DNA from: Xiphias gladius
Lineage: Eukaryota > Chordata > Actinopteri > Istiophoriformes > Xiphiidae
Reading direction: 5' to 3'
Length of the DNA: 64,000 nt
Assembly (NCBI RefSeq): GCF_016859285.1
Contig: NC_053417.1
Span: 14,318,206 to 14,382,205, forward strand
Under the pieces are notes generated by a model that did no database searches, was not told the origin of the DNA, and saw only the letters and a list, made by a program, of their open reading frames with translations. Positions 26,201-38,200 of the stretch are shown piece by piece. The translations under genes and the position numbers were made by a program. The first letter of the stretch is position 1. Every line of letters begins with the position of its first letter.

Positions 26201-29200
26201 TTTGAGGGGAAGGCTGAGAGGAAGCATGCCTTGCTCTGCAGCTTCATGAGTGGCACACATCTGGACCATTGACTCCATCCTGGGACCTTCCCACTGTGTT
26301 GGATGAACCGTCTGTCCCACCTTTTAAACCACTTGAACAAGTGGATTTGCAAATGGTGGCTTTAAAGACAGCCTTGTTGCTGTCTCTTGCTTCAGTTAAA
26401 TGAGTGGGTGAGATTTATGCTCTTTCACTACACCAAACGTGTACAAAGTTCTCTTTGGGGAATGTAACAGTGACCTTACACCCTAACCCAGTCTTTTTGT
26501 CTAAGGTGCCTTACGGTCAAGTTCCCCAATTGACCAGGTGTCCTGCTATTTCCCACTATTCTCCTCAGATAAGCATCAGCGGTTAGCGGAGCAGCTTTTT
26601 GTGTCTTGGCAAAGAACCCAATGTGGAAGCCAGTCTCAAAAATCTCTTGAATCTCTTGAAATTAAGCTTGAAAAAAATAAAATGAATAAAAATTAAATAA
26701 ACATGGTTATTAGTATAGCGTATCTACACCATGGGAGGAAGCCAGATTGGAAGTCAGATTGTCAGTGCAACCAGTCTGATGTTGATGAATTATAACAAAA
26801 AAATCTTATGCTTTACTGGCTTATAGGTATTTTGCTTTCTTTCTTGCTCCCTCATTGTCTTTATATATTTTTTTCCACTAGGTGTGAGCAGCTGCTTGGG
26901 GTGAACGGTAAGCTGAGACAGGAATTGATGCTGATAGTGGAACCGATCCCAGAGCTCCAGGAAAGGCTGGGGCAACTTCTGCAGGTTCTGATTCAAAGGT
27001 AGCACGGTCACATTGTTTTCTTTTCTATATATTTTTATATTTCTTTTCAAATTGGAGAACTCTGAAAGAAATTAAATTAATTTAACTCAAATTTTTCCTT
27101 TTCATTTAACTGACAAAGAGCAATGAAGAAGACGCACTTTCATGCATATTTTATTCACCCATGTAACTGATGTCTCCCACAGCTCTCTTGTAGTGGACAA
27201 GCAGCCCCCTCAGGTCATTAAGACTCAGTCAAAGTTCTCCACCACTGTGCGATATCTGCTGGGGGAGAAAGTAGCACCCGGGAAACCTGTGGTACTGAAG
27301 GCGCAAATTATTAATGAACTGCAGGCCAGGAACCTGGGCAGTGTACCTGGGTGAGTCATGTATACAGTAGAACATGGCGGACTTAAGTTTCAGACTGGAT
27401 CTTAATTGGTTTTCATGGTATTCATTACTTTTTTAAACTGTATCACCCTTTATTGAAAAAAAGCCTAAGTGCATTTGGATTTGTTCAGTTAATTACTTCA
27501 GTTGTCCTTTAATTAAAGGTGAAAACCTGTACTTCAAAACAGTTAGGTCATAATTCATTCCAACACAATAATCAGGGAATCTGAAATGACTAGATGATCA
27601 GTAAAATCGTAATTATACCTTTAGCTAGGTACAGGGGCAAACATTCAAAGCAAGCTTAGCTAGACCATTTTAGCTCCATTAATCCTAAATTCTAATTTAA
27701 TTTTATTGTATATGGCTAGTAGACCTAAGAAGTCAGCTATTTAAAAATAAGAATTGTCCAAAGGGGATATGTTGAAGTCGCTTTTTAAGGAGGATGTTTT
27801 TGTTTTGGCAAGAATTATTGAAAGTAAATGGTAGCTAAGACTCAGTAGCCTGTATTCTTAATCATAGAAAATTTCTGTAATGTAATTTGGGTCTTTTGGA
27901 AAGTATTTGTGAGCTAGTGAAATCATACATCTTGCATTACTATATTGGTTGTTTTTTAAGTGTTGTGTAAGCCTAAACTGTCAAATGAATAAATCCAATC
28001 AAATAAAACTAACACCTCAAAATTGGTTCCATTAAGGCACTAACTGTATACTACTGTATACATGAAGGGGAAATTGACATTGAAACTCTGTAATGTTGCC
28101 TGCAGTGATAATGTTGGGGAACTGATCAACAACACAGCCATCCTAGAACACAACACAGCCAGCAAGAGCACATGTGCCACCTTCAGGAATATGGTATGTA
28201 CTGGTCTTGATTTACCAGCCTAGATTTAATTAGACTATTGTTCAGTTTTGTTAAAAAATGTGAACTCTTATTTTGGTTCAACAGTCCATCAAGAAGATCA
28301 AAAGAGCTGACAGAAAGGGATCAGAGTCTGTGACGGAGGAGAAATTTGCTCTACTGTTCTCCACAGAGATCACCATCACAGGCTGTGACACTCCCTACAG
28401 GATACAGGTGTGGCCCCTTTCATTGTTCTTCCTGCTCCTTAATAGTTTTGTACTCTGTTGTAATAAAGATTAATGATTTCGACTTGAGGATTATGTTCTT
28501 TCCTGTATTAAATTGCAATGAACACAGTGGTATGCAAGGGTCAAAGTGAGTTTTAACAGTGTTAAGCCTCTGATCCGGTGTAGCAGATGTTACGATCTTC
28601 CTGTCAATGCATGCAGTTTGCACATTTTTTGTAGACAGTCATATGTGTGGGCTACAAGTTGTAGAACCAAAATGTGCTTCTGCTTTTTTTTTATTGATTT
28701 ATAAAGGCAGTTGCATTTGGTTGAATTTTCATGCTGTGCACAATACTGCCACTACTGTAAATACCTTGTGTAAACGTTCTGCTTACATGATGCATAAAAT
28801 GAGAACTGCTCGTAGCAATCTTGCTGCCATCACAGAATTGATTTGGATTATAGAGATATTGGGTTTGAAGATTTGGTTTTAAAGTCGTGAGGTCTTTGAT
28901 AGAGTTCAAGAAATATCCTGAGGATGGCCCCTATACTCCAAATGATCTTACTGGATCCACTTGATCTGACTGGAGATGTGTATGGAACAACTCATCAATG
29001 TGTAGAAAATGGGGTCAAGTTAAGTACCATTAAATCCTGCCATTTTTAATATGTGATCAGTCAAGGATAAAAATAGGCAAAATTAGAAAATGTGGATACA
29101 TTACAGATACCTGTTAATTGTAGTATGACTGAGGTGTTCAATGTAGGTAATAAAGCACTTTATACATTCTACAAACAGTAGTAGATGACAGTATTGATAA

Positions 29201-32200
29201 CAATCAGAATTAAATTTAGCCCAGCACAGAGTATTGTATTTTGAGAGAAATTTGGTGGAAAGTTTTCAGAAAGAAAGAAAAAAGCAGCAAAGAAGAAGAA
29301 AACCTTGGAAACCAAGCTTAACAAAATATATATATATATATATATACACCTATATATATATATATATATATTTTTTTTCCCTGAAGTCTGGTTTAAGGCG
29401 ATCACGTCAACTTAAACATGTGTACAGTTTAGTGGGACTTTTGAAAACCGGTCATATCAACCGTTATTGTGTTATTCCTCAATATTTACTGGACAATAAA
29501 AAGAGGTCCTGGTGAAATGTGCAAGTTGTGGGGCTGGTGTCACCTTTAACACAGTGAACCTCATGATGAGCAAACTGACAAATGAAAGGCACTTTTGGAT
29601 TGATATATCTGTTGACATGTCAGGTATTATGCACCCATCTTATTTCAAACAGTATTTATAGATACTGCTAATGGCTTAAAGTAAAGTAAAAGGTTGTCAA
29701 CTGATTTTAAAAATGCAAGAATTGATTGTTTGCAGTACTGGGGGCAGCAGAGACCAGGATGTAAAAACAACACTTACATATTGTGACCTTACAAAGTTGA
29801 CATGTTGAGACCCAGCTGGTCACCAGAGCTTTCCATGTCTCCTCTGAGGGAGTGTGGAAGTTAGACTGATGTCAGCCACGGCTCCTATTTACAATTCGCT
29901 GCAAACTTCATGATGTTTTATTGACAATCCATCACTGAGAGGGCCGATTAAGAGACTTTATGATAAACCATTGCTCAAAGCAGCAGGTGGAGCTAAGGGA
30001 TGCTTCAATAATGCAAATCACAGCAGCTCCTCTCAGAGGTAACAAATAGTTTACTTTCTTGAAGGTCCACCGACCCAGTAGTACCATAGCCCACCAGGGG
30101 AAAGTCCCAGTTCAGGCAAAAAAAAAAACACAGGCAAGTCAAAAAACATGATCCGGAGCAAAACAGGCAGGAAAAGAACAGAGCACTGGAAAGCTAAGGC
30201 ACATGACACAAAGACAACCTGGCAGGGAGCAACTGGAAATAGACCGGTATATATACTAGCAAGCTAATGAGGGAATGGGGAACAGGCGAGCAGGTGAGTG
30301 GGGAGGAGGAGCAGGTCACGTGATTCTACTGGCGGGAAAAACAAGCAGGTGGGAGTGGCAGGGTGTGAAATGAGAGCAGAATTACAACATGGCTGAAAAA
30401 ACAACCTGACTGAATGAATAAAAAGGATGAGTGAGCAAAAAAAACCAAGACAGTTGCATCTGATTTTCTCTCATATTATTCATATCATTTGTCAGCCCAC
30501 AAACTTTGTTAACTGCTACAGCTCTGATCTTAAAACTATGTGTATGTGGTCATATACAGAAGATTTCACATTTTGTAGCTGTAATTTAAATAACATTTAA
30601 ATTTTATGTTAAGTAAATATCTTTAGTGAAAACAGCTTCAAACCTAATGATGTCACTGATTATAGATGATCTCACTGCCGGTGGTTGTCATTGTCCACGG
30701 AAGTCAAGACAACAACGCTCTGGCCACCATCATATGGGACTGTGCTTTTTCTGAACCAGTAAGTGTCAGATTATTCTTTACCAGCTGCGACAGCGTGGCT
30801 GGTGTTGTTTTCATCTTGTGAGTCTGCATGTGTGTGTGTGTGTCATTATGGCAAAGTGTGGTCCTGGAGACACCAACTGTAAAGGGAACTAACTACCATA
30901 GACGTGGTTTTGATTACTTTTGCAGGGGTTTATATGTCTGTCTCTCTGCGGACAGATTTTTTCACAGCGATAGCGTCACAACCGCAGTCACGAAACTTTA
31001 CAGGTGTGTAGTTGAGATCAAAATGAAATCCAAGTTTGAAGGTGGGCGTGGTCCAACCCATGAGTACTAAGTACTCATGTAATAATGTAGTAATGACTAC
31101 TGAGTATTCAGGGGTTGGAACATCAACATGTTGACGGGCGTTGCGGCTGGGGTGATCCCACTGCAAGATGGTCTCTATTTTTTTTTGCTTTTACTTTTTC
31201 ATCTGCTATTGCTTCTTATTTCCTGTCACTTTTTATTAGCTGTTATCAATGACAAAGTTTGTCTCTCTGCCATGTTTTGAACACAGCAACTCTATTTTAG
31301 TCAGCCATCTTATGTGGAATAGATTATTATGTGAAAGTAGAATATGTACAGCATTAATGATCTTCACTCCCCACTAGAAAACAGCAATCTTAGTACAGCA
31401 GGGAGTGGGGAGGTATGATAATCACCTCCCCCCATAGGGAAACATAGGCTACAAAACCCACAGGTCGATGCTGGGGTGGAGGTGGAGCTTATGAAATGCA
31501 ATATGACCAGCAGCAGCAGCAGAAGCAGCAAGTGACAGCATAGCTCTCTGTTGACGGGTGTAGCAGCAAGCATGCAGCAAAATAGTGATTAGAGCACTAA
31601 CAGGCTAAGTGCCATGATGACGAGATGCCGGAGTATACTGTGTGAGTGCAGTGGTAGGCTCGAGTTGACTGCATGAACTAGATTGCATGTTTCCTGAACT
31701 AGATTGCAGGTTTCACCTTATTCATGTTATTATGAACTATATGCAATTTTATGCAAAGAAGTAAATTCAACCCCTGCAGCACATTAAAACTGAGCCTTTC
31801 TTAAAATGTTAATGCACTGTTTCTATTTATTTCATAAATTTAATGAAAGCTTTACTTACTTGCTTTTACTTATACTTAAGAAAAACAACAAAACTTCATT
31901 AACTTGTTAGGCCTTGATTGACTTGTTAGATCAGGAATTGCCATTAGGACCTGTCACCTGATGATATTTCCAGAGCTGATCAATTCTCTGACTATTCAAA
32001 CCTTGTGGTAACACTCAACAATCGTGAGCTCTCTTAAACAACTGACTGAGAATGTGAAAATGAAGCTAACTGAGGCCTACAAAGCAGCCAGTGTAGAGGC
32101 CAGTGACACAGGAAACATTGCACTGGTTGAGAGAAGAATGAATTCCACAGCAAGCTCAAAATCAACAAAATATGTTATTTTTACGAGGGTTCCCAAAACT

Positions 32201-35200
32201 TTTGCATGCCACTGTAAACTATAACTACTTGATAATAGGTTTAATAAGCTTATTAACATACAGTGTAAATTAGCTATATAGGCTCTAACCTCATCACATA
32301 CACCAGTCTCAGCACTGCAGACATTGAAGAGTGAAGATAAAAACTCCTCCCAAACCAACAGTAAATACAGAGACTGGCACTGGCTATTAAGTAGAATTTT
32401 CCCACAGTGTGGGCTGTGTGGCCATTCATAAACAAATCACGGTACCATTGTGGGGAATATACTATCTAGTGAAATGAAATTGTTAGCTCTACTCCCAGAA
32501 ATCCCCTGATACACAGCAGTAGTAGGTTATGACACATCAGTTATGCAGCAGAAATGGTAATAATGTACGTATATTAAATACACAATAATTCATGGCATGG
32601 AGCAGACAAAGTATCTTTTCTCTTTAAACTACCTTTAAACATACCAATATTGAATAAAACCGTAAAAGTACACAGACAGGGAAAATACAAGGATGGCAAT
32701 ATGAATGAAACAACAGAGGAAACAGTTGCTTCAAAGATTAAAATAGGTATTACAATAAGGAACTGTTTGTTTTGAGATAAGAGATAGGACATGATCCCCC
32801 TGAGTCTAGATACTGGTGGCAGGGGAGCAAAGCCAGCAGGTGGTTGATGGAAACTTTCAGCTGAGCCTCCCTGCACATCATGAAGTTCATAGTGGTAACG
32901 GGGAGGTGGTGGGTTGTGTTATAGCGGGTCTATAAATCAGACAGATTTATGACAGAATTGCAATGATATTTAAAGGACAGCATCAGTGGACTGATTGGCT
33001 TGAGGAAAGATCATTGGTCAAATATGGTGACATCAAAACTGTAACATCAGGAGTTTGACAGTGTGGGAAACCAGAAGTTCTGAGAAAATTAGAACGGGGG
33101 GAAATAACAGGCATTCACTCATAAAGGAATAAAGGCAGAAAGTGAGGGAAAAGATTTTCTTTATTGAGCTGTAACCAAAGCAGTGTAATGTCTTTACAGA
33201 TGAATTTGATCATTACAGTATCTATTTAGGAGTTTGGAGCCTAGTGTTAGCATAATTCAGAAAGCTCTGCCATGTTTTTTGAAATTTTCAGGAGTGCCAC
33301 AAAGAGAATATCCGGTGGTTCTCTCTTTCCTTTTTTTTTTTTTTTTTTTTTGCATTTTTACCATTATATTTGATAGTAGGCAGTATATAGGCAGTCAGGC
33401 AATGAGTGGTGAGAGGGAGGGGCAAACTGAACTGAACAAGGTACAAGGCAACCATTCAGCTGTCAAGATCCTCTGAACTTCTTAATTTCTTTACCATATA
33501 TTTAACCCCAGTAATGCGGCTGTTCTCACTTCAGATCCCGAATATTGCGATCAGAGGATACAGTTGTATGAAAAATATCGGACAGAATCTTGAAAATATA
33601 GCTTCAAACACTGAATAATTTAAAAACTTGCAGAAAACAGGAGGTGGAGAGGAGACTCACCTGCACCATTTGCAAATGGACTCTACATTAGGATACAGTT
33701 TAGCAGACATATATTATCAGAAGTAATGCGACATAACAAGCAGACCTGTGCATGGATTTAAGATCAAGATTGAGAGTGAGTATAGCAGGAAAGTAAACTG
33801 TTGAGCAGGAGCTCAACGCTTTAGATGTAATTATGACATGAAAAAAAACATAGCAAAGCAAGCTGATATATAAATCCAGTGCTTTGAGTTGAAATATTTA
33901 AACATTTTGGGAAATATGCTAATTCGCTTTCTGGTGGAGACCTCTCTCATATCTGTCTGAAATATGAAGCTAAAGGAAGGGACAAATTAGCTTAGCATCA
34001 AGACTTGGAAATGGAGAATAAGCTAGCCTGGCTTTATCCAAAGGTAACAAAATCCGCATATTGTACCAGCACTTCTAAAGCTTGCTAATTAACACGTTAT
34101 ATCTTGTTTGTTTAATCTGTATAAAAAGGGAAGCGTAAAAACTCCAATTTCCTATTTTATGGGGGGCTATATGCCAGATTATTTGCTCACAGTAGTAATT
34201 TCCTGTAGTCTCTGATGGGTGTCTTGCAACTGCTGCTGGCATATTTAAGGAACAGATACAGTACGAGAGTGGTATTTATATCCTTATCCAACTCTCTGTC
34301 AGAAAGTGAATAAACAAATATCCCAAAATGTGGAACTACTGATTTAATTGTCAGCTGACTATGAAGTGTAAGAATAAAATTGCTATGCAACCAGCTTGTA
34401 TCTTGGTTGTGACAGACGCCACATAGGTCTTTGTCACTAAAGTGTTTTTGACATGTCACAGCAAGAAAAGCACATGTGTAAATAATAATATTCATGATGG
34501 CTTCATCACAAAGTTTAGAACTATTTAATGGCAGAGATTTTGACTGGTCATGGTAGGAAAAGCACAGGTGAAGCAAATTTCATTTACAATGGCTTTGTTC
34601 CGTCAATTTTCCCAGTAAGCCATGACAGTGTGACAGTGAGCCAACATGCACAGCCCTGGAAGTAGCTCACATAAATGGGATGCAGTTGTTTTAATGTTAT
34701 TAATTACACCTGTGCCTTTCCTGCTATGGCAAGTCAAAATGTCTGTTGTGAAAAAGGTTCATTGAGTTTCGATAAAGGCGATGTTTTATACTGCAGGATA
34801 ATAACTTTGCAAAGATGACAGTTCGGTTTACATCCCTAACACCAATATAAAATATTATCCGCTACTGGAGACCTGAATTTGCACAAAACCTATCCAGCAC
34901 TTAAAACTCATAAACATCTAATAATTAAAATATTGTTGACAGCTTTTCCAGTTTATCAAGCTGAAAGTGAGCCCCAGACTTACAGTGATGTACACACAAG
35001 CTCTTTGGGTCTGGATGAGTTTCCTGTTTGTTGTTCTCTTTCCTCTGTCAGGTCTGACTGGAAATACTCTGATGTGGTCCATTTTTGAAATGCCTAACCA
35101 CTCAAAACAAAATGAATGATACAATAAACATTTTTGATGATAGTGTGTTAGTGCTTTCCTTCTCTTTATCTCTTTTCAGTTTTAGTTTCTTTTATTCTTC

Positions 35201-38200
35201 CAATGATAAATGTAAATGCATATCAGTGTTTTCGCCATGTCAGCCTCTTTGGTGTTGTCATCAGGACAGAGTGCCGTTCGTGGTGCCGGATCGCGTGCCC
35301 TGGAGGATGATGTACAGCACTCTCAACAGTAAATTCACTGCTGAGGTCCAGACACAGCACAATCTAGACCACTACAACCAGCACTTCTTGGCCCAGAAGA
35401 TATTTGACAAGCCTGATTTTGCCGACGACTTCAGCAGCATGATGGTTTCCTGGGCCCAGTTTAATAAGGTACACTCAGGTGTATGTCGCCTTGCACAGAC
35501 ATACTGAGACTCACATACACGCATAGCTCACAGTTGCTTTAAATCTTACAGGAGGTTCTCCCAGGTCGACCGTTCACTTTCTGGCAGTGGTTTGAGGGAG
35601 TAATGGATCTGACCAAAAAGCACCTGAAAACCTATTGGAGTGAGGGGTGAGGAGACTCTGCTGCTATTTCAATAGTTAAAATTAGCAACACACTACAGGG
35701 TGCAATAATGACAAGCGTTTTGCAATGTTTTGTTCCATTAGGCTGATATTTGGATTCATTGGCAAGCAGCATCTACACCTGATTCTCAAAGACAGGCCTA
35801 ACGGGACATTCTTGCTTCGCTTTAGTGACTCTGAGATTGGCGGCATCACCATTGCTTATGTGTCTGCTACTGAGAGTAAGTGTTGGTGTGGCACCAGTTG
35901 GAGTTTGATTGTGTTTAGTTTAATATTTTTTTCCTTCAGATTGTTCTGTTTTCTTGTTTGGATTACGATGATTCTGAGGTACACCCAGTGAATTCAGTGT
36001 TGACATTGGTCACGAGAGCAATTATACATTATATCTTTTTTATCTGAAGGAATTTAAGTTCAATTTTACTCTTTAACACAGTCCCTCATCTGGTGGCGAA
36101 ATTAAAAGATTTTGTATTTTTAATCTTTAGACCCTTGGTATAAGTTTGGACATAGTTTTTTTTAAAGAATGTATTATATTGTTGGGCAGCCACATTTTTT
36201 GGAAAGTAGGGAGTATATTTTAGGGAGTATATTTTCAAAGGTGCTACATGTAAATTTTGGCTACTGCTATATAGCCAATGTTAGCATCAACAGCTGTTTA
36301 CTTATCAGTCTAGAAGAAACATTGCGAGTTGAGAATCAAACTTCATTCCTTCTACTCATCAAGAGCTGCCTCCACCGGTGGAAAGCAATGCTCTCACTTC
36401 TTTTCTTCTACTGAAGTTATCATGCTAACCAGCTAACTCCGGCCCTTCTCGTCACTTTCCGATAGTCACTGTAGCATCCAGGCTGTCCTGAAGAAGTAGC
36501 ACTGATCAGAGGCCGTATTTCTAACCTCCTGTACTGCAAACACATAACTGTCTGAGGCTCTTGGCAAGCGACCATTATCACCACCCACTCCCAGCAAGAA
36601 ACCACGTTTGGCGGTAGAGGAAACTTACATATAGCCCCCTCAAGGTTTTTCTAGTATATGCTGTTGTGCATTGTACCTGGATTATTTATTACAACAGAGC
36701 ATTCTTTTTCAAAATAACCAAAATGACTCCAATAAAGAGATGCATATGTTACACGGTGATATTTTTGTAACTTTTTATAGTAATAGCAGTCTGTTAAAGT
36801 TCTGAAACAATGGATGGTAGAAAGATAAAGTAACAATAACTCTTTCACTTCTCTCCAGCCCTCCCTCTGTTTCTCTCCCTCCCTGTCAAACAAACATATG
36901 CACTGACACATCAAATATCTTCTTTTCTCCTAGATGGGGGCCAAAAAATCCAGAACATCCAGCCCTTCACCAAGAGAGATCTTGAGATCCGTAGCCTTGG
37001 TGACCGCATACGTGACATCAATCACATAACACACCTTTATCCTGAATTTCCTAAACATGAAGTTTTCAAAAAATTCTACTCAGGTAATGGTCTTCATGCA
37101 CAGAGTGAGTTTTATGTTCCTAAATTCAAGTGAGAACAGGCAACTAACAGATGGAGTTCTTCTTTATTTTCTGCTGTTGTTTGAAACAGAGCCTCAAGCA
37201 TCACCCATCGGGGGTTACATCCCTGTGTCACTGCATACTAAAGTCGGCATGTAAGGAATTATTTATTACAAGTAAAACCAAGTCATGTGATGCACTTAAA
37301 GTCATTTTGAGATTAATGGTAAACATTGGAAACATGTAATGTTTGTGTGTGTGTGCAGGGAAGCTGGCTCAGCCACACCCCCACCTCCCATTATGGCACC
37401 TATGGCTGATAACTGTTCTGTTACCTTCCCTGTGTAAGTGTCACGTCTACACATTTTTCTCTTTCTCTTTACTTCCATACAATTATTCCCTGGTGCTGTC
37501 TTTTATCAGTTAGCAACCAATCCACCACCACCGCCATCACTAACGCTGTGTTTATGTCTGCACATTTATGTTTGATTGTAACCCCCCTGGAACCCTTGAC
37601 GTCGTTAATAAAATAGTTTAAAATTTGTGAATTTGAGACAAAAAATGAAGCCAAAAATGCAGGAGGCACTTTTGCGTACATATATGTAAAAATGCCAAAG
37701 TCCTACCTCTAAAGACTACTGAAATTAAAGCACTGAAGTATACCAAATGATATTTATGTTACTATTGAAAGTAAAGGCCTTTATTCTTAATCACTTTGAG
37801 CCTATTGCTCCAAATACACTCCTACAAATTCTTCTGAAGCAGTATCATCATCTCTGAAAACTTGACCCTAAGTAAAAATTAAGTTCTGTTTTGAATATTG
37901 CTTAGTTTGCACAGCAGTAGGCACAGTTTTTAGTAATGGACCTGCAAAGGTGTGTAAGAGGTAAAATTTTCCATTTAAATATTCCGTGTTTGTTTTTTTA
38001 ATACAGTCTTTACAGTTTATGTTGCAATAGTTGGTGGTACACATGTGCTACTGTCTCACATTTTCAGTTTATTAGCGTGGTCATGCGTTATTTTGTACTT
38101 CATTAACATTTTCCATGCAGTATCTTCATGCAACATCATCTTCCATAAAGTTTCAGAAAATAAAATATATGAGCAAATCAAAGGTAACTCAAATATCTTC

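Larger units (their letters stand above)
18100..26881 (+). other. stat6 intron 7, 8.8 kb, mobile-element sink
   Basis: This intron separates the last coiled-coil exon half (donor TG|GTGAGG) from the next exon (acceptor CCACTAG|G). The tryptophan codon is split TG|G across it. It contains a perciform-type repeat, a second short repeat, an antisense pseudogene, a MITE and a DIRS-like element, each listed separately. No other coding exon was found. Confidence 0.8.

Noticed and set aside
29169-29405. Overlapping open frames over the AT tract at 29.3 kb
   Set aside because: They encode only Tyr-Ile alternation from the microsatellite and have no other support.
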